A DNA stretch of 64,000 nt from NCBI GenBank assembly GCA_965204915.1, contig OZ242023.1:3844001-3908000 (forward strand), given 5' to 3'. This document shows positions 45,188-53,307 of the stretch, in pieces. The notes beneath the pieces were generated by a model. The model was not told where the DNA came from. It made no database searches and worked only from the letters and a program-made list of their open reading frames with translations. Each line of letters starts with the position of its first letter. The stretch's first letter is position 1. The stretch comes from HK1 sp965204915 (GTDB lineage Bacteria > Pseudomonadota > Gammaproteobacteria > HK1). Made by a program: the position numbers and the translations under genes.

Positions 45188-46558
45188 ATGACCATCACCG
45201 CCGGGCAGCTCGCCCAGCGCTACAACGGCTACCACCGCGTCTCGGATGCGCGCGCGGACCCGGAGCTGACCCGCACCGGCCCGCGTACCCCCTGCGGCGA
45301 GTACTTCCGGCGCTTCTGGACGCCGGTGGCGATGAGCGGGGAGGTCGGGGAGCGCCCGGCCCTCGTCAGGGTGCTCGGCGAGGAGCTGGTGCTGTTCCGG
45401 GATCTGTCCGGGCGGCTCGGCCTGCTGCACAAGCATTGCAGCCACCGCCGGGCGTCGCTGGAGTACGGGATCGTCTCCGAGCGCGGGATCCGGTGCTGCT
45501 ACCACGGCTGGCTGTTCGACGTGGACGGCGCCATCCTGGAGGCGCCCGGCGAGCCGGCGGACAGTCCCATCCCGCGCAAGCTCTGCCACGGCGCCTATCC
45601 CGTCCGGGAGCTCGCCGGCCTCGTCTTCGCCTACCTCGGCCCGCCGGAGCTCCGGCCCGAATTCCCCATGCTGGACACCCTCTCGCTCCCCGGGGTCGAG
45701 CTCGTGCCCTACGCCATCGACTATCCGTGCAACTGGCTGCAGGTCGCGGAGAACCCGATGGACCCCTTCCACAGCGTGTTCCTGCACACGCGGGTGACCC
45801 GCGCGCACTTCAACCCCGCCTGGGGCGCCATGCCGGTGGTGGAGTGGCATCCGTTCGAGGACCGCACCGGGATCTACCTCACCAACGTGCGCCGCTGGGA
45901 GGACTTCCTCTGGGTGCGCACCGCCGAGATCCTGCTTCCGGCCGTCGCGCAGCCGCCGGACATCTTCCAGAACCCGGACCGGGAGAAGTTCTTCCCCGGC
46001 GTGGGCATCACCAAGTGGACGGTGCCGGTGGACGACACCCGTTGCCGGATCATCGCCTGGCGCCATTTCGGCGACGAACTCGACCTCGACGGCAAGGGCG
46101 ACCGCTCGAAGGTGGGGCTGAACAGGGTGGACTTCGTCGGACAAACCGGCATCGAGCGCTCCTGTGAGGAAGGCCGGGCGATGCCCGGCGACTACGAGGC
46201 GCAGGTCTCCCAGGGACCGATCACGGTGCACGCCGACGAGCGGCTCGGGACCACCGACAAGGGCGTGGCCCTGTATCGGCGGATGCTGCGCAATGCGATC
46301 CGCGACCTCGCCGCCGGCAGCGAGCCGCCACGGCTCCGCCCGCGGCCGGGCCGCGAGGTGCCGACCATGGCCGGGGACGTCATCGTGCGTGCGCCGGCCT
46401 CGAACCGCGACGACGTCGAGCTGCAACGGCTCATGGGCCGGGAGATCGGGCGCATCGTCCACGAGACCATGGACATCGAGCGCACCGCCCGGCGCGCGGA
46501 GATCGAACGGCGGGTGCGGGCATGGCTCGGGGCGGGGATGCCGGCCGGGAGCGCCTGA
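45188..46558 (+). CDS. Rieske non-heme iron oxygenase, alpha subunit type
   Basis: A 456-residue aromatic-ring-hydroxylating-type oxygenase. The Rieske ligands are in KHCSHRRASLEYG and RCCYHGWLFDVDG (two CxH/CxxH pairs, canonical). The mononuclear iron site is NPMDPFHSVFLH, an Asp with two His. It resembles phthalate dioxygenase-like one-component enzymes that need a separate reductase; none is encoded nearby. Substrate unknown. It follows the amino acid transporter by 105 bp and might act on the imported compound. Confidence 0.82.
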   Translation: MTITAGQLAQRYNGYHRVSDARADPELTRTGPRTPCGEYFRRFWTPVAMSGEVGERPALVRVLGEELVLFRDLSGRLGLLHKHCSHRRASLEYGIVSERGIRCCYHGWLFDVDGAILEAPGEPADSPIPRKLCHGAYPVRELAGLVFAYLGPPELRPEFPMLDTLSLPGVELVPYAIDYPCNWLQVAENPMDPFHSVFLHTRVTRAHFNPAWGAMPVVEWHPFEDRTGIYLTNVRRWEDFLWVRTAEILLPAVAQPPDIFQNPDREKFFPGVGITKWTVPVDDTRCRIIAWRHFGDELDLDGKGDRSKVGLNRVDFVGQTGIERSCEEGRAMPGDYEAQVSQGPITVHADERLGTTDKGVALYRRMLRNAIRDLAAGSEPPRLRPRPGREVPTMAGDVIVRAPASNRDDVELQRLMGREIGRIVHETMDIERTARRAEIERRVRAWLGAGMPAGSA

Positions 46559-46648
46559 GCCATTCTCCGCCGGGCCGATTTCCATCTCGGCCGAACCGGC
46601 AGCCGCCGGGCACGGATCGGATGCGCCGGAAGCCCCGTCCGTGATCGT

Positions 46649-46900
46649 ATGCCCCCCAACCCCAGCGAGGACCATGCGGCCCGCCTCGTCGAGGATCTGG
46701 CCGGCGACGCCCGTGCGCTGGGCTGCGAGGAGGAGCTGCGCTGCGCGCTCATCATCATCCGCGAGGGCACCGGCGCCGACCGGCAGGTCGACTACTTCCG
46801 TCTCCGCCGCCTGGAGGGAGATACGGAGGAAGAGGCTCTGCGCCGGGTGGTCGATCTCGTGCTCGCCGAGAGCCGGGAAGGAATAGACATCATGAATTGA
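46649..46900 (+). CDS. small hypothetical protein
   Basis: An 83-residue acidic protein, not recognised. It looks helix-strand-strand-helix: LVEDLAGDARALGC, then CALIIIREGTGADRQVDYFRLRRLEG, then EEALRRVVDLVLAESREG. Codon use (GC-rich third positions) matches neighbours. It begins 90 bp after the oxygenase gene. Its last codons run into an hsdM remnant. Confidence 0.45.
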   Translation: MPPNPSEDHAARLVEDLAGDARALGCEEELRCALIIIREGTGADRQVDYFRLRRLEGDTEEEALRRVVDLVLAESREGIDIMN

Positions 46901-47301
46901 CCTGCCCTGACCTCGACACACGTGGGTTATGTTTCGGGGTCAGGATCTTCGACTCCGCATTGAGCCCCGAAACCCACTCCCGGCTCGCCGGCTTCATCTG
47001 GAGCATCTGCAACCTGCTCCGCGGGCCGTACAAGCGCAACGAGTACCGCAAGGTCATCCTGCCGATGACGGTGCTGCGGCGCTTCGACTGCCTGCTCGCC
47101 CCCACCAGGGCGCGGGTGCTCGCGCGGCACGCGAAGATCGAATCGAAGCCGGAGACCGTCGTCCGGAGCGTGCTGCGCAAGGTCACCGGGCGCCTCTTCT
47201 ACAACCTCTCCAGGCTCGACCTGCCCAGTACGTCGATGGGGCGACCGGCACTTGCGCACACAGCGGCCCGATCCCGTATCGACCCCGATGTTCGTCGATG
47301 A
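46897..47301 (+). pseudogene. hsdM remnant (type I restriction methyltransferase N-terminus)
   Basis: About 90 codons (46957-47220) read LSPETHSRLAGFIWSICNLL, YKRNEYRKVILPMTVLRRFD and FYNLSRLDL, matching the N-terminal helical domain of type I methyltransferase HsdM. After this the frame diverges into unrelated sequence and stops. The catalytic NPPF domain is missing, and there is no hsdS or hsdR in the window. A typical start codon is also missing (the frame opens with TTG). It is a degraded fragment of a restriction-modification system. Confidence 0.75.
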
Positions 47302-47390
47302 ACGACACCATCATCTCGCGCCGCGGTCGAGCTCCGCCCGGGCAAAAAGCCGATCCGGATGAATCAAGCCCGCATCACATCCCTCCATGC

Positions 47391-48554
47391 TCAGGGGATC
47401 GCCTTGTCGAGACCTCTGGCAAGCAGCTTCTGCGGGTCGAAGAAGGGAAGACCGACGATCTCGCAGGGGTGGACGTCGCCCGCCGGCAGCCTGATGCGAA
47501 GGGAGCGCCCTTTCCAGTCGCCCGGCTCGTCGAACCTGACGTAGCCGATGCTGCACCCGAGGGTCGGCGACCGGACGCCCATCGTCATGCGCCCGACCGG
47601 CGTGTCGCCGTCCAGCACCGTGCTGCCGACGGACGGCAGGGCGCCGGAGCACTTGAGGCCGTAGAGCAGAGGCCGCCGATCCGCCCGAAGCAGCGCCGCC
47701 CGACCGACGAAGTCGCCCCGCTCCATGTCGATGAACGCTCCGAGGCCGGCCTCGAAAGGCGTCATGGTCGTGTCCATGTCGGTCATGTTGCCCCGGATGC
47801 CCGCTTCGATTCGCCGGATCGTCATCGAACTCGTGCTGGAGAACTCCATGCCGTGCGGTGCGCCCGCAGCCATCAGGTGATCCCACAGCGCCAGGTGGTC
47901 CGTCGCGTCGCCCAGGCTGTAGATCTCGTACCCGAGCTCGCCGGTGAACCCGGTCCGCGAGACATGGACCTCCTGGCCGCCGAGATCGAAGAAGCCGGCT
48001 TGAAAGTAACGCAGGTGTTCGTCGATCCGGCTTGCGGAGGCCGCGCGCATGATCTCCATGGAGGCCGGTCCCTGGATCTGGAGCACGCGTGACTTCGGGT
48101 CCGACAGGGTGACGTCGTATCCCTCGCTGTGGGCAAGGAACCAGGTCTCCAATGCACCGTCGGCCTGCACGTACCAGAAACGATCGTCCGCGAGCCTGAA
48201 GACGATACCGTCCATGAACACGCCGCCTTGCGGGGTGCAGGCGATGGCGTAGCGTCCGCGCCCGATCTCGAGGGTCGAGACGGTCCGTGCGAGGACCTTC
48301 TCCAGGAACGCCACGGCGTCGGGTCCGGACACCTCCACCGGCTTCTCGGGCGCGTCGAAGAGGAGGGCCTTGCGTCTCAGGACCCAGTACTTCCGGACAG
48401 GGTCTTCGCCGTTGTAGATGGCGAAGAAGCGGCCCGCGTAGACGCCCCGCACCAGCTCCGGACCGTCGTAGCGGGGGCTGTAGGGAGATTCTTCGAAGCG
48501 CCGGCCGCTGATGCGGACCGTGTGGTTGCGGTCTTCGGGCTCTTGCAGGTTCAT
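47391..48554 (-). CDS. GcvT-like tetrahydrofolate-dependent methyltransferase
   Basis: A 387-residue GcvT-fold protein. Folate-binding hallmarks are VLQIQGPASMEIM, VSRTGFTGELGYEIYS and MTPFEAGLGAFIDMERGDFVGRAAL, and GMEFSSTSSMTIRRIEAGIR is the substrate-side helix. GcvT homologues include the glycine cleavage T protein, DMSP demethylase DmdA and aryl O-demethylases. No gcvH or gcvP is present, so a demethylase role is more likely than glycine cleavage. Its start overlaps the GMC oxidoreductase stop by 4 bases, so the two are translationally coupled. Confidence 0.75.
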   Translation of the reverse strand: MNLQEPEDRNHTVRISGRRFEESPYSPRYDGPELVRGVYAGRFFAIYNGEDPVRKYWVLRRKALLFDAPEKPVEVSGPDAVAFLEKVLARTVSTLEIGRGRYAIACTPQGGVFMDGIVFRLADDRFWYVQADGALETWFLAHSEGYDVTLSDPKSRVLQIQGPASMEIMRAASASRIDEHLRYFQAGFFDLGGQEVHVSRTGFTGELGYEIYSLGDATDHLALWDHLMAAGAPHGMEFSSTSSMTIRRIEAGIRGNMTDMDTTMTPFEAGLGAFIDMERGDFVGRAALLRADRRPLLYGLKCSGALPSVGSTVLDGDTPVGRMTMGVRSPTLGCSIGYVRFDEPGDWKGRSLRIRLPAGDVHPCEIVGLPFFDPQKLLARGLDKAIP

Positions 48555-50200
48555 TCGTTCCGGTCGTCCGAGAAATGGAAACGCGCCTTGAACGGTGCGA
48601 GCGGCTGGTTGCCGAGGATGAAGTCCGCCGCACGAGCCGCGATCATCTGTGTCGGCGCGTTGAGGTTGGCGCTGATCACCTGGGGCATGACGGAGGCGTC
48701 GACGACGCGCAAACCCTCGATCCCGTACACGCGGAGCTCGCCGTCGACCACCGCCATCTCGTCGGCGCCCATGCGGCAGGTCGCGCAAGGATGGTAATCG
48801 GTCTCCACCGCGTTGCGGAGAAAGGCCAGGAGGTCCGCGTCGCCGGTGGCGTCGGCGCCCGGCTGAATCTCGGCGCCCCGGTAGGCGTCGAACGCCGGCT
48901 GCCGGATCAGGTCACGCGCGGCGCGTATCCCCTCGATCAGCTCCCGCCGATCGTGCTCGGTCGCGAGGTAATTGAAATGAAGCGCCGGCTTCTCGAACGG
49001 GTCGGCCGACTTGAGGTCGATCCGGCCGCGGCTCGTCGGACGGAGCTGGTCGACGTGGACGGCGAACGCCTGGTGCAGCCTGATGTCGCCGCCCTCGTAG
49101 GAAAAACCCACGGGGCCGAAGTGGTACTGGAGGTTCGGATACGGGACGTCGCGATTCCCGAACACCAGGCCGCCCGCCTCCCAGATGTTCGACGTCGCGA
49201 TCCCGGAGCGCGACAGCAGCCACCGGACGCCGGCCATGAGCTTGCGGTGGGGCTTCGCGATCCAGTCGATGCTGACCGGCTCGGTGCACGCGACCTGGAG
49301 GACGATCGTCGGATGGTCCTGCAGGTTGCGGCCGACGCCGGGCAGGTCCAGCTTCGGTTCTATGCCGACGGAGCGCAGGTGGTCGGCCGGCCCGATGCCG
49401 GAGACCATCATGAGCTGGGGCGAGTTGACGGCGCCGCCCGAAAGGATGACCTCGCGCTCCGCGCGGGCGGTGCGGACCTCGCCATGGCGTCGATACTCGA
49501 TCGCCGCGGCGCGATGGCCCTCGATGACGATGCGGCGGGCCATGGCCTCCGTTTCGAGGCGCAGGTTCTTCCGCTTCATCGCGGGCCTGAGCCAGGCGAC
49601 CGCGGCGCTGCAACGGCGACCGTTCTTCTTCGTGCTGTCCAGCCGGGCGACGCCTTCCGGCCGGTAGCCGTTGAGATCGTCCGAGCGCCCCTGCCCTGCC
49701 TGCTCCCCCGCGTCGAGAAAGGCATCGAACAACGGGTTCCGGAGATTGCCTTTCGTGACGCCCAGCGGACCGTCGGCCCCGCGCCAGTCGTCGGCGCCGC
49801 GATCGCTTGCCTCACCCGCCTTGAAGTAGGGCAGGCACCGGTCGTAGGTCCATCCCCGGAGCCCGTATTCGCCGGCCCAGCGATCGTAGTCCCGGGGATG
49901 GCCTCGCATGTAGACCATGGAGTTGATCGACGACGAACCGCCGACGACCTTGCCGCGTGGCGTATACACGTTCCGGCCGTTCAGATCGGGCTCGTCTTCG
50001 GTTTCGTAGTTCCAGTTGAGTTTCGGATCGGTGTAGACGGCGTAGACGCCGGCCGGGACGTGGATCATCAGGTCCCGGTCCATGGGGCCGGCTTCCAGCA
50101 CCAGCACCCGGACGCCGGGGTCGGCGCTCAGCTTGTTCGCCAGCACACAGCCCGCCGAGCCGGCGCCGCAAATCACGTACTCGTACGTTTCGGTTCGCAT
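48551..50200 (-). CDS. GMC-family oxidoreductase (choline dehydrogenase-like)
   Basis: A 549-residue FAD enzyme. The N-terminal dinucleotide motif is ICGAGSAGCVLANKLS, the GMC signatures are GKVVGGSSSINSMVYMRGHP and ILSGGAVNSPQLMMVSGIGP, and the C-terminal HPCATCRMG plus DASVMPQVISANLNAPTQMIA carry the catalytic His and Asn. It is close to BetA and related alcohol dehydrogenases. It lies between an aldo/keto reductase and a GcvT-like gene, 22 bp from the former and overlapping the latter: an oxidation-demethylation pathway seems likely, substrate unknown. Confidence 0.85.
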   Translation of the reverse strand: MRTETYEYVICGAGSAGCVLANKLSADPGVRVLVLEAGPMDRDLMIHVPAGVYAVYTDPKLNWNYETEDEPDLNGRNVYTPRGKVVGGSSSINSMVYMRGHPRDYDRWAGEYGLRGWTYDRCLPYFKAGEASDRGADDWRGADGPLGVTKGNLRNPLFDAFLDAGEQAGQGRSDDLNGYRPEGVARLDSTKKNGRRCSAAVAWLRPAMKRKNLRLETEAMARRIVIEGHRAAAIEYRRHGEVRTARAEREVILSGGAVNSPQLMMVSGIGPADHLRSVGIEPKLDLPGVGRNLQDHPTIVLQVACTEPVSIDWIAKPHRKLMAGVRWLLSRSGIATSNIWEAGGLVFGNRDVPYPNLQYHFGPVGFSYEGGDIRLHQAFAVHVDQLRPTSRGRIDLKSADPFEKPALHFNYLATEHDRRELIEGIRAARDLIRQPAFDAYRGAEIQPGADATGDADLLAFLRNAVETDYHPCATCRMGADEMAVVDGELRVYGIEGLRVVDASVMPQVISANLNAPTQMIAARAADFILGNQPLAPFKARFHFSDDRNE

Positions 50201-50222
50201 CGGCTCGCTCTTCGAGGGCAGG

Positions 50223-51203
50223 TCAATCCACGATGCCTGGACCTTCCTCGGATCGATCCGTCGCGGGCGGTGGGGTGCGCGAGAGGGCGGAGATCTCCGC
50301 CCTCAGCGCCGGGGTCATGTCGATCGACACCGAGTCGAGCGAGGCGCGGAGCTGCTCGAGGTTGCGCGCACCGACGATCGGGGCGGTGACCGCCGGATGC
50401 GCGCCGACCCAGGCGACCGCGGCGCTCACCGGATGCAGCCCGCGTTCATTGCAGAACGCCGCGAACGTCATCGCGACCTCGTGCATCCATTCATCCCCGT
50501 AGCGCACCGTGTACATCCGGTTCACATGCAGCCGCCCCCGGTTCGCGCCGCCGCCGGCGTACTTCCCGGAGAGCAGGCCGCCTCCGGTCGGGCTGTAGGG
50601 GATCACCGAGAGCTCGTGGGCTTGCGCCATGGGGAGGATCTCCACCTCCGCCTGGCGCTTGACGAGGTTGTACATCGGCTCCAGCACCTGGAGCCGGGCC
50701 CAGCCGTGGCGCTCCTGCACCGCCAGCGCCGCCACCGTCTGCCACGCGGCGTAGTTGCTGGCGGCGGGGTAGAGCACCTTGCCCGAGCGCACAAGATCTT
50801 CGAGCCCCCGCATCTGCTCGTCGATGGGCGTGCGGGTGTCGAACTGGTGCAGGAACAGCACGTCCACCCGGTCGGTGCCGAGCCGGCGGAGGCTCGCCTC
50901 GATCGCCCGGGTGACGTGGCGGCGTGACGCTCCCCCTGCGTTGACGTCATCGCCCCAGGGGTTGTAGCACTTGGTCGCGATCACCAGCTCGTCGCGATGC
51001 CCCTTCGTGAGCCGGCCCAGGACCCGTTCCGACTCGCCGTCGCAGTACGTGTCGGCGGTATCGAAGAAGTTGATGCCGGAGTCGCGCCCCGCCGCGTACA
51101 TCCGCGCCGATTCGGCCTCGTCGGCGTCGCCGCCGAACGCCATCGTGCCCAGGCAGAGCTCCGAGACCTGCACCCCGGTTCGCCCAAGGGGTCGATACTT
51201 CAT
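50223..51203 (-). CDS. aldo/keto reductase
   Basis: A 326-residue AKR with the catalytic tetrad visible: Asp and Tyr in FFDTADTYCDGESE, Lys in VIATKCYNP and His in VDVLFLHQFD. The C-terminal NADPH site is VGARNLEQLRASL. Start MKYRPLGRTGVQVSELCLG is canonical. It opens the AKR-GMC-GcvT operon. A duplicated fragment of a thiamine-diphosphate enzyme gene lies 32 bp upstream. Confidence 0.88.
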   Translation of the reverse strand: MKYRPLGRTGVQVSELCLGTMAFGGDADEAESARMYAAGRDSGINFFDTADTYCDGESERVLGRLTKGHRDELVIATKCYNPWGDDVNAGGASRRHVTRAIEASLRRLGTDRVDVLFLHQFDTRTPIDEQMRGLEDLVRSGKVLYPAASNYAAWQTVAALAVQERHGWARLQVLEPMYNLVKRQAEVEILPMAQAHELSVIPYSPTGGGLLSGKYAGGGANRGRLHVNRMYTVRYGDEWMHEVAMTFAAFCNERGLHPVSAAVAWVGAHPAVTAPIVGARNLEQLRASLDSVSIDMTPALRAEISALSRTPPPATDRSEEGPGIVD

Positions 51204-51235
51204 CGTGATACGCCTCCGGTGTCCATTGAAGTGAA

Positions 51236-51365
51236 ACCGCCGTTGTTGAACACGACGATCTTGAGGTTGTCGCATTGTTCCTGGACCGCCGTGCGCAGCT
51301 CGGCGAGGGACATGAGCAGGCATCCGTCCCCGCAGACGGCGACGACCGGTTCATGGGGAGCGGCG
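51236..51365 (-). pseudogene. 130-bp fragment of the thiamine-diphosphate enzyme gene
   Basis: These 130 bases are identical over their length, as far as can be read, to 53593-53722 inside the intact gene. They encode APHEPVVAVCGDGCLLMSLA and following residues, that is, the ThDP-binding GDG...N motif. The fragment has no start and soon leaves the homologous frame. The identity points to a recent duplication or gene conversion. Confidence 0.85.
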
Positions 51366-51478
51366 CTGGTGCATTCGCCGCCCGGATGGGTACCGGACCC
51401 ATTCACACCACCGTTCGCCTGACCCATCCCCGCAAAGCGGACAGCTCTATTTGTTGCCGACATTGGCGAAGATTTCAA

Positions 51479-51633
51479 ACTCAAGTTTCGGGATTCGCTG
51501 ATCGAAATGGATTCCCGCTTTCGCGGGAATGACGTCATTTCAGCGAGACGCGTTGCTTTCAGGCTGGCCGTCATTCCCGCGAAAGCGGGAATCCATCGCC
51601 TGATTCAGGCATTTTGAATCCCGAAACTTGAGT
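51479..51633. mobile_element. 155-bp MITE-like element
   Basis: Perfect 18-bp terminal inverted repeats: ACTCAAGTTTCGGGATTC at 51479-51496 and its complement at 51616-51633. Inside, each half holds an inverted copy of ATTCCCGCTTTCGCGGGAAT (about 51510-51529 and 51574-51593), itself a hairpin, so the whole element can fold into a long stem with side hairpins. There is no coding capacity. Its right end reaches into the 5' end of the following coiled-coil gene. Confidence 0.75.
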
Positions 51634-51941
51634 ATACTACGCGCCTTCGCGACGCTGGATTCAACGAACACCAGGCGGAAGCCGCCGTGACGATGGTGCG
51701 CGATGCGGTCGTCGCCGACCGGGAAGCGCGCGTGACCAAGGCCGACCTCGACGCAGCAATCTCCGGTCTCGAAAGCCGGCTCATGGCGCGCATGGGCACC
51801 ATCGAGGTGCGCATGGACACCTTCGCCACGAAGGCCGAGCTTGCCGCCCTCGAAACGCGGCTGACACATCGGCTCTACGCCGTGGTTCTCGCCGCCGTCG
51901 CGGCCAACGGCCTCATCGCGGCCGCACTCAAGGCGTTTTGA
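51618..51941 (+). pseudogene. beheaded coiled-coil membrane protein (DUF1640-like)
   Basis: The open frame starts at the MITE end and reads TTRLRDAGFNEHQAEAAV, then a coiled coil (DLDAAISGLESRLMARM... ATKAEL) and a C-terminal membrane helix. It aligns with the intact relative at 4392-4652 (FVKDLIRAGMPEEQAEVLAR), but the first about ten family residues and the start codon are missing. GTG 51687 could start a shorter protein of 84 residues. Probably inactivated by the element insertion, unless the element supplies a new start. Confidence 0.55.
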
Positions 51942-51978
51942 CCTCACTTGCCCGACGGGCCGCCTGCCGGTTCGGGAC

Positions 51979-52212
51979 TCAGCGAACCTCGCCTCCGCGA
52001 AGTACATGATCGAGCTTATCGAGAACGTCGAGTCCCATATCCGCGGACCCGCCGGCGGCCAGCATGCGGAACCGTGTCTCCGCGTCGTGCTGGGTGACCG
52101 CGATGGTCGACAGCTCCTCCATCAGCTTGTTCAGGCTCACGCCCCGATGCCGCGCCAGATCTTTCAATCGGGCGTGGGTGTCGTCCGGTAAACGAAGGGT
52201 CAACGTGGTCAT
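51979..52212 (-). CDS. antitoxin, ribbon-helix-helix (HicB-like)
   Basis: A 77-residue protein with an RHH fold start: TTLTLRLPDDTHARLKDLARHRGVSLNKLMEELS. This is the N-terminal DNA-binding and dimerisation unit of many antitoxins; the C-terminal 30 residues would cover the toxin. It lies 3 bp after the PIN toxin gene, in the less common toxin-first order. It probably represses its own operon. Confidence 0.75.
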   Translation of the reverse strand: MTTLTLRLPDDTHARLKDLARHRGVSLNKLMEELSTIAVTQHDAETRFRMLAAGGSADMGLDVLDKLDHVLRGGEVR

Positions 52213-52215
52213 CTG

Positions 52216-52635
52216 TCATTCCCCTGTGATCAGCTCGCCGGGTGTCAGGATGTGCAACCCCGGAAAGCGCAGCTCCGCACGCTCGAAGTCTCTCGTATTG
52301 TGGGTGACGATCATTTCGGCGCCGCCTGCGACAGCCAGCTCGACGACATGATTGTCCGCTTCATCCGGCAGGTTCGGACGCCAGAGATAGTACACGCGCA
52401 CCCATCGGCAGCGACTCGCAATCGCCGCCCATAGCGCATTCCGTTCCTGAGCGGAAATCGGCGATCGAACGAACAACCCGGCGCGCGACAACACCGACTC
52501 GTACTCCGCGAACAGCGCTTGGCCCATCAGCGGTTCGTACCGGCCCAATAGACATCGCCGGAGGATCTCCCGGCTCGCGCCGTCAGGGCTCGACAACGCC
52601 GCTACGAAAACGTTTGTGTCCACGACGATACGCAT
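52216..52635 (-). CDS. PIN-domain toxin (putative RNase)
   Basis: A 139-residue PIN nuclease. The first acidic residue is in MRIVVDTNVFVAAL; further acidic positions are in EYESVLSRAG, LPDEADNHVVELAVAGG and VTHNTRDF. Such toxins cleave RNA when released from the antitoxin. It belongs to the COG1569-type PIN proteins that pair with RHH antitoxins. Start taken at MRIVVDTN; an upstream in-frame ATG is unconserved. Confidence 0.78.
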   Translation of the reverse strand: MRIVVDTNVFVAALSSPDGASREILRRCLLGRYEPLMGQALFAEYESVLSRAGLFVRSPISAQERNALWAAIASRCRWVRVYYLWRPNLPDEADNHVVELAVAGGAEMIVTHNTRDFERAELRFPGLHILTPGELITGE

Positions 52636-52686
52636 CGGCAGATGGTGGCGTATTTGATCGAGGCTGTCCGCCATCGGTCCATACTT

Positions 52687-53298
52687 TTACGCATCCGGGG
52701 CGCGTTCGAGGTCCGGTTCTACCGACCGGGCGGCCCATCGTCGTTCTTCTCGGAACGGATTGACGACCCGGAGTCCGTTGAACGCCTGTCCGTGCTGCAG
52801 ATCTTCGGTCAGGAGGACGGCCGCGCCAGCGTCGATCACGGTTTCCACGATCAGGGCATCCCGGTACGACAGCTTCGACTCCCCGCACCTGCTTGCGGCA
52901 GTGCGCACCAACGCTGCATGCAACGGCCGGACCTGAAAGGCGCAGAGGACGTCCACTGCCTTGCGCGTCATATCCGCCCCGAGTGGATTGGAGAGCTTGC
53001 GGGTCACCGTGACGTAGAATTCGCCGAGAACTTGCGTACTCAGTACGATGTTCTCCACCTCTTTGCCCAGCAACTCCCGGGCCCGCGCCTGCTTGTTGGG
53101 AAGGGTGGCGGCGCTCTCGCGGCCCGCGTGCTCTACCAGGATCCGAGCGACGCCGCGGCTCGATACGATCAAGGGCCATCGCGCATAGAGCGGCACGAGG
53201 GCGCGGAATGCAGCGAGCACCCGAGCCCGGAATACGGCATCGGATTCGCCGCCGGGGGGTCTCACCGGTGGCCAGTGGCAGCCGGGTGGCCTCGACAC
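52687..53298 (-). pseudogene. chimeric ORF: phosphatase fragment fused to headless PIN domain
   Basis: A 203-codon frame in two parts. Residues about 17-62 (GESDAVFRARVLAAFRALV, then LIVSSRGVARILVEHAG) resemble the middle of a histidine phosphatase (phosphoglycerate mutase-like) domain. From about residue 70 on (KQARARELLG, VLSTQVLGEFYVTVTRKLSN, LSYRDALIVETVIDAGA, LLTEDLQHGQ) it is a VapC-like PIN domain lacking its N-terminal DTNV strand and first catalytic Asp. Both halves are incomplete, so it is a deletion-born fusion of two remnants. The start is uncertain. Confidence 0.6.
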
Positions 53299-53307
53299 TC
53301 CGGCCGT

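Noticed and set aside
43058..46921. 1287-codon minus-strand frame
   Set aside because: Runs opposite a complete amino acid transporter operon and a Rieske oxygenase; no domain of its own.
51494..51600. Palindromic repeats as a possible CRISPR
   Set aside because: Only two inverted, not direct, copies exist and they are parts of one MITE-like element.
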